Below, piece by piece: positions 8,132-16,384 of a DNA stretch of 34,533 nucleotides. The number at the start of each line of letters is the position of its first letter. Within the stretch, counting starts at the first letter, position 1. Below the pieces are notes generated by a model, which was given only the letters and a program-made list of their open reading frames with translations, did no database searches and was not told where the DNA came from. Location: assembly GCA_017399865.1 (NCBI GenBank), contig JAFQAT010000011.1:1-34533 (forward strand). The letters are read 5' to 3'. This DNA comes from Bacteroidales bacterium. Its GTDB lineage: Bacteria; Bacteroidota; Bacteroidia; Bacteroidales; UBA932. A program made the position numbers and the translations under genes.

Positions 8132-8642
8132 GATATTGGCGGTCATGATCATGGCCACATCCTGTGCAGGCAGCAAGCTGGAACAGGCATACAACAATCA
8201 GGAAAGCAAGATAGACAACTATATTTCCGGAAAGGGCGACAAATACCGCTCCGTCAGGAACGGAGGCGCCAACAGACTGGTGCTGGCCGAAGGTGAAGGC
8301 GAAGAACTCGAACGCAACGGTTTCGTTTCGTTCTATTATGCAGGATATACTTTTTCAGGAAGCTTCAGTGCATCTAATCTTTTCGTGACAAACCATCAGG
8401 AGACTGCAGAGAATGCGAATTGGAATCTCACTGACGCCGAATACAGGATATATGAGATCAACATGGCGGAGGCAAAGCTTATCCCGGGACTTCGTGACGG
8501 TCTCGTCGGAGTCAAGGCCGGAGAGGAATGCGAGATTCTCTTCTCCGGAAAGTACGGATTCGGAAACGAGGAATTTGGCATGATTCCTGCTAATTCGGCA
8601 CAACTTTGGAAGATTTGGGTTGTCGGTGTGACAAATGATTAA
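8112..8642 (+). CDS. FKBP-type peptidyl-prolyl isomerase-like lipoprotein (single domain)
   Basis: The protein has 176 residues. The N-terminus MMKRAVKILAVMIMATSCAGS is a lipoprotein signal with the lipidated Cys at residue 18, placing the protein in the outer membrane or periplasm. The FKBP fold is seen in FVSFYYAGYTFSG and in KLIPGLRDGLVGVKAGEECEILFSGKYGFGNEEFGMIPANSAQLWKIWVVGV, which follows the usual order of FKBP strands. The FDxS segment after the first strand pair is replaced by SASNLFVTNHQ, so isomerase activity is uncertain. The start overlaps nrnA by 20 bases, with a second ATG immediately following. GldI-like FKBP lipoproteins of Bacteroidota are the nearest class I can name. Confidence 0.85.
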   Translation: MMKRAVKILAVMIMATSCAGSKLEQAYNNQESKIDNYISGKGDKYRSVRNGGANRLVLAEGEGEELERNGFVSFYYAGYTFSGSFSASNLFVTNHQETAENANWNLTDAEYRIYEINMAEAKLIPGLRDGLVGVKAGEECEILFSGKYGFGNEEFGMIPANSAQLWKIWVVGVTND

Positions 8643-8662
8643 CCACATACCACATTTTTTAT

Positions 8663-8670
8663 TATCTTTG
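8663..8670 (+). promoter_or_regulatory. Bacteroidota -7 box upstream of the second FKBP gene
   Basis: TATCTTTG fits TAnnTTTG and ends 25 bases before the ATG at 8696, in the short gap after the first FKBP gene. A -33 TTG is not evident. It would drive the FKBP-MATE-kinase-hydrolase unit. Confidence 0.55.
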
Positions 8671-8695
8671 TCGGTTCATAAGAAAGTAACACCTA

Positions 8696-9724
8696 ATGAA
8701 GAAGATTATAGTATCATTTCTATCAATTGCAGCGGTCATAGCATTCACAGGATGTGCCAAGGAGGCACCGAGCGGCGCAAATGATGCGAACAAGAGATAT
8801 TTCGACGCATGGATGGACATCAACCATCCCGGCATCAGACCTACCGGACTTGGCATATATATAATCGAAGAGGAGGCTGGTCATGGAATCGATGTCAAGG
8901 AGGGCGGCTATGTGCTCATGGACTATACCACGACCGATCTCGAAGGCAACATTTCCACATACACTGAAGAAGAAACCGCCAAGCAGCTCGGAACGTACAA
9001 GGAAGGCAATTACTACGGTCCGAAATTCCAGACCACAATGGAGGGGACCCTACCTGCAGGACTCGCACAGGCTCTCTCAGGAATGAAGGTCGGTGGCCAC
9101 AGAAAGGTGATAGTGCCTTCATGGCTCATATCTTATGAGGTATATGATTCCGCTGAAGATTATCTCAATGAATCAAACAGCGCATCGAACACCATATATG
9201 ATCTCAAGGTACGTGACTATACCGAGGATATCGAGGAATGGCAGATAGGAAAGATCGGCGAGTACTTCAAGGAAAACAGCGACAAGTTCGGAGACATGAC
9301 CGTGGCAGACTCCCTGAAGGACCATGGCGGATTCTACTACAAGAGGCTCATGCCGATAAAGGACACAACCTCTTTCCCTAAAGACACAACGATATACATC
9401 AACTACACAGGACGTCTGCTTGACGGAACCGTATTCGACACCACCAACGAAAGACTGGCAAAAGACAGCGGCATATGGTCTTCCTCAAGGTCTTATGAGC
9501 CTGTAAAGATCAACTGGGGCGAGAGCTATTCAGATATCACGATGGGCAGCAGCTCATCCATCATAAGCGGATTCGCCCTCACGTTATGGCAGATGCGCAG
9601 CTTCGAGCACGGAATCGGCGTATTCACATCCGATTATGGATACGGTTATTCCGGAAGCGGAGAAAGCATTCCGGCCTTCGCACCACTGTCATTTGAAATC
9701 GAGATCGTAAAAAAGCCGGAATAA
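8696..9724 (+). CDS. FKBP-type peptidyl-prolyl isomerase lipoprotein with two FKBP-like domains
   Basis: The protein has 342 residues. MKKIIVSFLSIAAVIAFTGCAKE is a lipoprotein signal (Cys at residue 20), so the protein should act as a periplasmic or outer-membrane folding factor. The first FKBP-like domain covers roughly residues 60-170 (GGYVLMDYTTTDLEG, then AQALSGMKVGGHRKVIVPSWLISYEVY). A helical linker follows. The second domain (about 220-342) starts with TIYINYTGRLLDGTVFDTTN, the classical FKBP pattern including FDT, and continues through ISGFALTLWQM to SFEIEIVKKPE. A long Ser/Gly/Tyr-rich loop (YGYGYSGSGES) takes the place of the usual IPPN loop. MATE begins three bases after the stop. 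Confidence 0.88.
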   Translation: MKKIIVSFLSIAAVIAFTGCAKEAPSGANDANKRYFDAWMDINHPGIRPTGLGIYIIEEEAGHGIDVKEGGYVLMDYTTTDLEGNISTYTEEETAKQLGTYKEGNYYGPKFQTTMEGTLPAGLAQALSGMKVGGHRKVIVPSWLISYEVYDSAEDYLNESNSASNTIYDLKVRDYTEDIEEWQIGKIGEYFKENSDKFGDMTVADSLKDHGGFYYKRLMPIKDTTSFPKDTTIYINYTGRLLDGTVFDTTNERLAKDSGIWSSSRSYEPVKINWGESYSDITMGSSSSIISGFALTLWQMRSFEHGIGVFTSDYGYGYSGSGESIPAFAPLSFEIEIVKKPE

Positions 9725-9727
9725 CGA

Positions 9728-11119
9728 ATGGCAGCTGGAACGAATTCAATCCCTACTGAGCTCGGAACCGAAAAGATAGGCAGGCTGCTCAAGCAGTATG
9801 CCTTGCCTGCCATCATAGCCCAGACGGCATCTTCGCTGTACAACATGGTGGACAGCATCTTCATCGGCCAGGGCGTTGGTCCGCTTGCCATATCAGGTCT
9901 GGCGGTGACCTTCCCGCTCATGAACCTTTCGACAGCTTTCGGAACTCTTGTCGGTGCCGGAGCAGCGACAATGCTTTCCGTCCTGCTGGGACAGAAGAAC
10001 TACAAGGCAGCCAACAAGGTCCTCGGAAACGTCGTGACCCTGAACACCATCATCGGTCTCGTCTTCATGGCTGTGGCGCTGATATTCATCGACCCGATCC
10101 TTTATTTCTTCGGCGCCAGCGAGAACACACTGCCATACGCCAAGGAATATATCACGATCATACTCATCGGCAACGTAATCACCCACCTGTATTTCGGACT
10201 GAACGCCGCCATGCGGTCATCAGGCAACCCGAAGAAGGCGATGGCACTTACGATATTCACAGTAGTATTCAACACGATACTGGACCCAATATTCATCTTC
10301 GTGTTCGACATGGGCATAAAGGGAGCGGCATGGGCTACCGTAATCGCACAGACCGTAGCGATGGTGGTGGTGCTCATGCACTTCAATGACCGCAGCAGGC
10401 CGTTCCATTTTGAAAAAGGAATCTTAAGACTCGACATGAGAGTGGCTAAAGATTCACTATCGATCGGAATGGGTCCGTTTCTCATGAATTCGGCAGCATG
10501 CCTTGTGACGCTTTTCATAAACCAGCAGCTTAGAAAATACAGCGGTGACCTGGGAATCGGTGCATACGGAATATGCAACCGCTTCATCTTCATGTTCATG
10601 ATGATATGCATGGGTCTGAACCAGGGAATGCAGCCTATTGCCGGATACAACTACGGTGCACGACAGTACTCAAGGGTGAAGGAGGTATTCTGGAAGACCG
10701 CAAGGCTTGGAATGGTGATGACCACCATATGCTTCATATTCGGAATGTTCTTCCCAAGAGCGGCTGTCGGCATATTCACCCACGACGAACAGCTGATGGA
10801 ACTCTCGGCAAGGGCTTTGAGGATTACGACCATCATCTTCCCTATAGTAGGATTCCAGATGATAGCGACCAACTTCTTCCAGAGCCTGGGAATGGTCAGG
10901 AAGTCCATCATCCTGTCGCTCTCAAGACAGATACTATTCCTGCTGCCTCTCCTCTATCTGCTTCCTCTGAATTACGGAGCGGACGGAGTGTGGGCAAGCT
11001 TCCCTATTTCAGACGGACTTGCAACAATAATGACTGTCTTCATGCTGGGAAGACTTTTCAGAAAATTCAACATGCTCAAGGACGGTGACGATCCGTCGAT
11101 CCTTGGCAGCAATCTATAA
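9728..11119 (+). CDS. MATE-family multidrug/sodium exporter
   Basis: This 463-residue inner-membrane protein exports organic cations or other small molecules using a Na+ or H+ gradient. About 12 membrane segments form two homologous halves. Family signatures are IGRLLKQYALPAIIAQTASSLYNMVDSIFIGQGVGPLAISGL near the start and GLNAAMRSSGNPKKAMALTIFTVVFNTILDPIFIF in the first half. MGLNQGMQPIAGYNYGARQYSRVKEVFW marks the second half. The length is normal. It is translated directly after the two-domain FKBP gene and just before the cytidylate-kinase-like gene. The substrate cannot be inferred. Confidence 0.95.
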   Translation: MAAGTNSIPTELGTEKIGRLLKQYALPAIIAQTASSLYNMVDSIFIGQGVGPLAISGLAVTFPLMNLSTAFGTLVGAGAATMLSVLLGQKNYKAANKVLGNVVTLNTIIGLVFMAVALIFIDPILYFFGASENTLPYAKEYITIILIGNVITHLYFGLNAAMRSSGNPKKAMALTIFTVVFNTILDPIFIFVFDMGIKGAAWATVIAQTVAMVVVLMHFNDRSRPFHFEKGILRLDMRVAKDSLSIGMGPFLMNSAACLVTLFINQQLRKYSGDLGIGAYGICNRFIFMFMMICMGLNQGMQPIAGYNYGARQYSRVKEVFWKTARLGMVMTTICFIFGMFFPRAAVGIFTHDEQLMELSARALRITTIIFPIVGFQMIATNFFQSLGMVRKSIILSLSRQILFLLPLLYLLPLNYGADGVWASFPISDGLATIMTVFMLGRLFRKFNMLKDGDDPSILGSNL

Positions 11120-11129
11120 AGCGGCATAT

Positions 11130-11744
11130 ATGGGAAAGGACAACATCATCATCAACATCGGAAGACAGTTCGGAGGTGGCGGTCTTGGCGTAGCATCAGA
11201 GCTTGGACGCAGGCTCGGGATTCCTGTGTATGACAGAGAACTGATCCGGAAGGCAGCCCAGGACAGCGGATTCAGCGCAGAGCTTTTCGAGCAGAGCGAT
11301 GAAAAGCGCAGGACGTTCTCGCTGTCATCGATCTTCACCAGCATCTACTCGTCTCCTCTGGAAAACTACATGAGCGACAACGGCCTGTTCGAAATCCAAT
11401 GCGAGACCATCAGAAAGATAGCGGAGCAGGGACCGGCCGTAATCGTAGGCAGGTGTTCCGACTATGTGCTCAGAGACAGAGGAAACACTCTGAACGTATT
11501 CCTGACTTCTCCGCTTTCAGTAAGAGTGGAGCGCATATGCAGACGCCACGACCTTGACGCGGATAAAGCTGAAGCGCTGATACTTCAGAAAGACAGGTCC
11601 AGAGAAGAGTACTACAATTACTTCACATTCGGGAACTGGGGTGTGGCGTCGACATATGACCTTTGCATCGACTCCAGCATACTCGGCATAGAAGGGACAG
11701 CAGACTTCATAATCGATTTCGCCAAAAGATCCGGACTTCTTTAA
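11130..11744 (+). CDS. Cytidylate kinase-like family protein (Cytidylate_kin_2)
   Basis: The protein has 204 residues. It belongs to the AAA/P-loop cytidylate-kinase-like family often found beside membrane or transport genes; its real substrate is not established. The N-terminus IINIGRQFGGGGLGVASELGRRLGIPVYDRELI contains the family's glycine-rich P-loop and following helix. VIVGRCSDYVL and VFLTSPLSVRVERICRR are the mid-domain signatures, and DRSREEYYNYFTFGNWG is also conserved. I choose the ATG at 11130, ten bases after the MATE stop. The frame is open from 11085, but the extra 15 residues overlap MATE and lack conservation signs. It is distinct from the canonical Cmk. Confidence 0.88.
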   Translation: MGKDNIIINIGRQFGGGGLGVASELGRRLGIPVYDRELIRKAAQDSGFSAELFEQSDEKRRTFSLSSIFTSIYSSPLENYMSDNGLFEIQCETIRKIAEQGPAVIVGRCSDYVLRDRGNTLNVFLTSPLSVRVERICRRHDLDADKAEALILQKDRSREEYYNYFTFGNWGVASTYDLCIDSSILGIEGTADFIIDFAKRSGLL

Positions 11745-11750
11745 CCTGAC

Positions 11751-13031
11751 ATGAAAAAAACTTCAGCCCTAATCATTGCAACCATAGCGGCAGCGCTGAT
11801 CGCGACTGCAACAATCATCATCAAGGCACCTTTATCCAAACCGGCCGAACTCGCTCCGGAGAGAGTAAAGCTGAATGAGATACTGACCAACGATTCATCA
11901 CAATTCGCAGAACTGGAAGGATTGGACAGAAAGGTCCTTGCATACATGAAGAGATGGGAAATGAAAGGGGCGTCTCTTGCCATTACACGCAATGACTCAT
12001 TGCTATATGCCAAAGGATATGGCTGGGCGGACGAAGAAATGGGGATAGAGATGGAACCCTCGCACATCATGCGCATGGCTTCCGTCTCGAAGCTGATTAC
12101 CGCAGCCGGCATAATGGTCCTGCAGGACAGGGATTCGCTCAGCATCAAGGATACGGTATTCGGTCCTTCAGGGATTCTGTCCGACTCTCTCTTCACGTCA
12201 ATAATAAAGGACAGAAATCATCATAACATTACTGTAGAACATCTTCTGAGGCATCAGGGAGGCTTCTACCGGGATCCGCTTTTCTCATCAAGAGACGTCA
12301 GGCATCAGATGCAGCTTGACAATCCTCCGGTAAAGGAAGACTTCTACAGACTGGTTCTTGGAAAGAGGCTGAGCTTCATGCCGGGTTCATGGCAGAGATA
12401 CTCGAACTTCGGCTATCTCCTTCTGTCTGAAATCATTGAAAAGGTATCCGGAATGTCATATGAAGAATTCATCCGCACCCAGGTTCTCGCTCCTGCCGGA
12501 TGCTATGACATGCACATCAGCGGAAACTACTATGCTGACAAAAGGGCCAATGAAGTGCGTTATTACACACATAACGGAGACGGAAAGTATATAGAAGACT
12601 ACTCCGACAATGGTGAAATAGTGGAAAGATGCTATGGAGGCAACAACATCACCCTCCTTTCCGGAGCAGGAGCATGGTGCGCGTCACCAGCCGAGATAGC
12701 CCGATTTGTCGCATCAATCGACGGACGTCCTGAAGTGCCTGACATCATCTCACAGGAAGCATTCGAACAGATGATCGAATATTTCGACAAGGACACTTAC
12801 TCTCTGGGATGGAACGACACCACCCCGGAGAAAGGATGGAGCCGTACCGGCACGCTTTCAGGCACATGTGCCCTTGTAAGACAGTATCCTGACGGAGAAT
12901 GCTGGATCCTGATAACAAACACCAGCACCTACAGGGGACCAAGACAGTCCAGATACACGGAAGCGCTCTTCACTCAATGCCGTGAACTATACAGCAGCAA
13001 GCTTCCAGAGCGCAACCTGTTCTATAAGTAA
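11751..13031 (+). CDS. Serine hydrolase of the beta-lactamase / penicillin-binding-protein class C family
   Basis: The protein has 426 residues. An N-terminal hydrophobic segment (ALIIATIAAALIATATIII, residues 6-24) is a signal anchor or signal peptide, so it acts outside the cytoplasm. The active-site SxxK tetrad is SVSK at residues 111-114 and the YxN motif is YSN at 217-219. A C-terminal RTGTLSGT corresponds to the K/H-T-G region. The family includes D-aminopeptidases, esterases and peptidoglycan-acting hydrolases; beta-lactamase activity should not be assumed. It starts six bases after the kinase-like gene and is the end of the rightward unit. The stop is 11 bases from the convergent buk stop, with no clear terminator between. 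Confidence 0.9.
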   Translation: MKKTSALIIATIAAALIATATIIIKAPLSKPAELAPERVKLNEILTNDSSQFAELEGLDRKVLAYMKRWEMKGASLAITRNDSLLYAKGYGWADEEMGIEMEPSHIMRMASVSKLITAAGIMVLQDRDSLSIKDTVFGPSGILSDSLFTSIIKDRNHHNITVEHLLRHQGGFYRDPLFSSRDVRHQMQLDNPPVKEDFYRLVLGKRLSFMPGSWQRYSNFGYLLLSEIIEKVSGMSYEEFIRTQVLAPAGCYDMHISGNYYADKRANEVRYYTHNGDGKYIEDYSDNGEIVERCYGGNNITLLSGAGAWCASPAEIARFVASIDGRPEVPDIISQEAFEQMIEYFDKDTYSLGWNDTTPEKGWSRTGTLSGTCALVRQYPDGECWILITNTSTYRGPRQSRYTEALFTQCRELYSSKLPERNLFYK

Positions 13032-13042
13032 TTGTACGGATA

Positions 13043-14158
13043 TCAGAAATGATCCGGATGATAATAGTGGATGTCAAACTCACCGTTCAGGATTCCGTAT
13101 CCGTTCTCTGCGAGTGATTCCAGTTCATTTTCACCAGGATATACCACTACAGGAGCAATGAATTCCACACGTTCAGCGATCTGCTTCGTGATATAACCGC
13201 TATATGCAATGCCGCCTGTAAGAACGATCGCATCCACCTTGCCGTATACGACAGTCGAAAGTCCTGCGATATATTTTGCAAACGATATGCAGTAGCCCTT
13301 GAGGAAGGTTTCCACTTCCTGGTCTCCGGCTTCTGCGCGAGCCACAAGCTCGCGAAAATCATTAGTACCGAAGTATGCAACCGCTCCACCGCGCCCTACC
13401 ATACGCTTCTTGATCTGAGCTTCAGTCCATTTTCCGCTGAAGCACTTCTCCACAAGAGGGAAGCCTGGAACATTTCCTGCGCGCTCAGGACTGATAGGTC
13501 CGTCACCGCCAAGCGCATCGTTGGTATCGATCACAAGGCCATGTCTATGGAGAGAAACGGAACTGCCACCTCCCATATGGGCAACAATCACCGTCACATC
13601 CTTATTCGTCTTGCCGACACTACGGGCATAGCGGCGCACCATGGCGCGCGAATTCAAGGCATGGAACAGGGTTCTGCGAGGGAATTCAGGCAGACCTCCT
13701 ACCTTTACTTCAGGAAGCATCTCGTCTGCCATAGGAGGATCGGCAATGAATGCACGACACTTCTCTTCTATCCCTTTTGAAGCACGGGCCTGATTAACCA
13801 ATACCGCGATATCATCTGCAAGAAGAGCACTCAGATTACATGCATGCACACCCTCCTTACCGGCCATCAGAGCATCACGCATCTCCTGGTTCACCTCGTA
13901 TACTCCTGTGCGGATCGGGGTTATGAGGCCTCCGCGAGCCATCGCGACATCTATCGATTCCAAGGCGATTCCCTTTTCTGACAGAAAATCAGTTATGGCA
14001 TCACGTCGCATAGGAGTCTGGTCCATAACAGACTCGTATCTTGCGACTTCGTCAGCCGAATGCGTCAGGTTCTGTTCGAAGAGCTTCTCTCCAGAATCAT
14101 AGAATCCGATCTTGCTTGAAGTGGATCCGGTGTTGATCACCAATATTCTCCCGTTCAT
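13043..14158 (-). CDS. buk: Butyrate kinase (acyl kinase)
   Basis: The 371-residue enzyme converts butyryl phosphate and ADP to butyrate and ATP; branched-chain acyl phosphates such as isobutyryl phosphate are also common substrates. The ASKHA-fold start RILVINTGSTSSKIGFYD is typical of Buk, as are ARGGLITPIRTGVYEVN, IVAHMGGGSSVSLHRHG and DALGGDGPISPERAGNVP. Near the C-terminus VDAIVLTGGIAYSGYI is conserved. Length matches the family. It starts 12 bases after ptb and is the last gene of the ackA-ptb-buk unit. The family is firm; whether the cell makes butyrate or uses this for branched-chain acid metabolism is not shown in this window. Confidence 0.95.
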   Translation of the reverse strand: MNGRILVINTGSTSSKIGFYDSGEKLFEQNLTHSADEVARYESVMDQTPMRRDAITDFLSEKGIALESIDVAMARGGLITPIRTGVYEVNQEMRDALMAGKEGVHACNLSALLADDIAVLVNQARASKGIEEKCRAFIADPPMADEMLPEVKVGGLPEFPRRTLFHALNSRAMVRRYARSVGKTNKDVTVIVAHMGGGSSVSLHRHGLVIDTNDALGGDGPISPERAGNVPGFPLVEKCFSGKWTEAQIKKRMVGRGGAVAYFGTNDFRELVARAEAGDQEVETFLKGYCISFAKYIAGLSTVVYGKVDAIVLTGGIAYSGYITKQIAERVEFIAPVVVYPGENELESLAENGYGILNGEFDIHYYHPDHF

Positions 14159-14170
14159 GATTACATACGC

Positions 14171-15079
14171 TTATTTAACCGACATCGCGGCAATTGCAAT
14201 TGAGTTCAGTTTTGTATCTATGCTGTCTGCGCGGCTTGAAAGGACGCAAGGGACCTTCGCACCGACCAGTATTCCTGCCTGTCTGACTCCGGGAACGAGC
14301 TTGGAGTTCGCCTTGTAGAAGACATTTCCAGACTCGATATTAGGGAATAGAAGGCAGTCTGCATCTCCCGCAACAGGACTTACGAGCCCCTTGATTGCAA
14401 CAGATTCCTTATCAAGGGCCAGGTCAAGTGCCAGAGGGCCGTCAGCAATGCAGCCCTTGATCTGTCCGCGATCAGCCATCTTCGAAAGCATGGCGGCATC
14501 AACGGTGGCAGGCTGGCTTGTCAGCACCTGCTCCGTGGCTGCAATGATAGCCACTTTAGGTTTCTCCACACCGACAGCCTTGGCTGTCTTCACAAGACAT
14601 TCCATGATGATCTGCTTCTGCTTGATGTCCGGAGCCGGAATCACAGCCACGTCACCTACAAAGAGAAGCTTATGGTATGAAGGAATCTCCAGTGTCGTGC
14701 AATGTGTCAGCGTGCCCTTTGGAGGCAGAAGACCGGTCTCCTTGTTCAGGATAGCACGGAGGAACTTGTCTGTAGAGCAGAGTCCCTTCATAAGGAAGTC
14801 TCCTTCTCCGTCACGCACCATCTGGACAGCCTGGGCAACAGAAGGCAGTTCTGCAGGGTTATGCACGACCGTGAAGATTGCAGGGTCGACATTCTCTTCT
14901 TCACATGCCTTGGCAATCAGATCCTTATCGCCGACCAGAGTGACATCGGCCAGTCCGAGTTCAACAGCCTTAGATGCAGCCGCTATGGTATGTCCGTCAA
15001 CTCCCCATGCGGCAACCATTCTTTTCCGGACACCCCGGCTGCGGAGTTCCTCGAATATCTCTGAAAATGTTGTAAACAT
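14171..15079 (-). CDS. ptb: Phosphate butyryltransferase (phosphate acyltransferase family)
   Basis: The 302-residue enzyme exchanges the CoA of butyryl-CoA (or related acyl-CoA) for phosphate, giving the substrate of Buk. Family marks include VAAWGVDGHTIAAASKAVELGLADVTLVGD in the N-terminal half, GEGDFLMKGLCSTDKFLRAILNKETGLL and HCTTLEIPSYHKLLFVGDVAVIPAPD. CIADGPLALDLALD and AGDADCLLFPNIESGNVFYKAN mark the C-terminal half. The length (about 300) and adjacency to buk favour Ptb over the phosphate acetyltransferase Pta. No separate pta gene is visible here, so this enzyme could also serve acetyl-CoA. It begins nine bases after ackA ends. Confidence 0.92.
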   Translation of the reverse strand: MFTTFSEIFEELRSRGVRKRMVAAWGVDGHTIAAASKAVELGLADVTLVGDKDLIAKACEEENVDPAIFTVVHNPAELPSVAQAVQMVRDGEGDFLMKGLCSTDKFLRAILNKETGLLPPKGTLTHCTTLEIPSYHKLLFVGDVAVIPAPDIKQKQIIMECLVKTAKAVGVEKPKVAIIAATEQVLTSQPATVDAAMLSKMADRGQIKGCIADGPLALDLALDKESVAIKGLVSPVAGDADCLLFPNIESGNVFYKANSKLVPGVRQAGILVGAKVPCVLSSRADSIDTKLNSIAIAAMSVK

Positions 15080-15088
15080 GACTCTAAG

Positions 15089-16300
15089 CTACTCTTCGTT
15101 CTGAACGATATGCATCGTGTCACGTGCAATCATAAGTTCCTCATTGGTAGTGATGAGGGCAACCTTCACCTTCGAATCCGGAAGAGTGATGATGGTATCC
15201 TCGCCTCTTACGGCATTAGCGTCATAGTCGAATTTCAGACCAAGATAGGTAAGGTTCTCGCATACCCTTCTGCGGATACGGCTGTTGTTCTCTCCGATAC
15301 CTCCGGTAAACACGATAAGGTCAACACCGTTCATGGCAGCAGCATAGGCTCCGATGAACTTTGTTATGTCGTACGTAAGTTTCTTAAGAGTGAGCTTCGC
15401 CTTTGCATTTCCGCCATCAGCAGCCTCGCTGAGGTCTCTGCAGTCTGAAGAAAGACATGAGAGTCCGAGCATTCCGCTCTTCTTGTTCATCACCTTGCTC
15501 ATTTCCGAAGCCGAGAGACCTTCCTTCTCCTGGATGTATGTAACTACTTCAGGATCGATGTTTCCGCATCTTGTACCCATGATCAGGCCTTCAAGCGGAG
15601 TGAATCCCATGGTGGTATCGACAGACTTTCCGTTCATTACGGCCGCTATAGAGCTTCCGTTGCCGAGGTGGCACGTGATGATCTTCGAATCATTTATATC
15701 CAGTCCGGCAAACTTTGCTCCCTTAGCAGAAACATACTTGTGGCTTGTTCCGTGGAAACCGTAACGGCGGATTCCGTATTTCTCATAATACTCGTATGGA
15801 AGGCCATACATATATGCGTATGCTGGCATGGTCTGGTGGAATGCTGTATCGAACACACCTACCTGAGGAACTTCAGGAAGGACTGCGCTCACAGCCCTGA
15901 TTCCCAATATGTTGGCTGGATTATGGAGCGGAGCGAATACAGAGCATTTCTCGAGCTGGGCGATCACCTTGTCGGTAATGAGCTGGCTGCAGACAAACTC
16001 CTCTGCACCATGGACAACCCTATGACCGACAGCCTCTATGTCCTCGAGGCTTTTAAGGACACCGTACTCCTTGTCAAGGAGAGCGTCGATAACAGCCTGG
16101 ATACCGACGGTATGGTCCTCGATCGGCATTTCCTTTTAAAACTTTTCCATTCCTGAAGCCTGATGCTTGATGCATCCCACATCCATTCCGATTCTCTCCA
16201 CGAGACCTTTGGCCATAAGGTCATAAACCTCGTCACCCTTCATATCCAGAAGCTGATACTTCAGGGATGAACTGCCGCAATTGAGTACTAAAATAATCAT
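15089..16300 (-). pseudogene. ackA: Acetate kinase interrupted by an in-frame TAA at codon 55
   Basis: Read through, this frame gives a normal 403-residue acetate kinase (acetyl phosphate + ADP to acetate + ATP). It starts at the ATG at 16298-16300 with [15 protein letters not shown], which carries the phosphate-binding Asn7. Codon 55 (16136-16138) is TAA in the context ...GMEKF-stop-KEMPIEDHTV. Both sides are in the same frame, so this is a point change, not a frameshift. The part after the stop, open from the ATG at 16127-16129, has VGHRVVHG, VFDTAFHQTMP, YGFHGTSHKYVS, TCHLGNGSSIAAV, VFTGGIGEN and a conserved C-terminus. That part alone lacks Asn7 and the first strands and should be inactive. 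Everything else looks unharmed, so the lesion is recent or a sequence error. It heads the ptb-buk operon. Confidence 0.8.
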
Positions 16301-16310
16301 GATATTATAA

Positions 16311-16338
16311 TTGTTTAAAATTTGTCACCCTATCTTTG
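16311..16338 (+). promoter_or_regulatory. Promoter of the ComEC-like gene
   Basis: The -7 box TATCTTTG (16331-16338) has an upstream TTG at 16311-16313 with a 17-base spacer. Transcription should begin near 16343, before the ATG at 16385 that I use as the comEC start. The box directly abuts the opposite-strand ackA -7 box. Confidence 0.55.
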
Positions 16339-16370
16339 CAAAGTTATAAAATTAATCCCTATTTTAGCAA
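16339..16370 (-). promoter_or_regulatory. Promoter of the ackA-ptb-buk operon
   Basis: On the minus strand the -7 box is TAACTTTG (16339-16346). The -33 TTTTTG ends at 16368 with a 21-base spacer, a close match to the Bacteroidota promoter. It leaves a leader of about 35 bases before the ackA ATG. The -7 boxes of the two divergent promoters together form a near palindrome at 16331-16346. Confidence 0.7.
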
Positions 16371-16384
16371 AAATTCGGAACGAA

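Noticed and set aside
16136-16138. Genetic recoding of TAA to explain the ackA stop
   Set aside because: Other genes in the window, such as gmk, nadD and the MATE gene, end normally at TAA, so TAA is a stop here.
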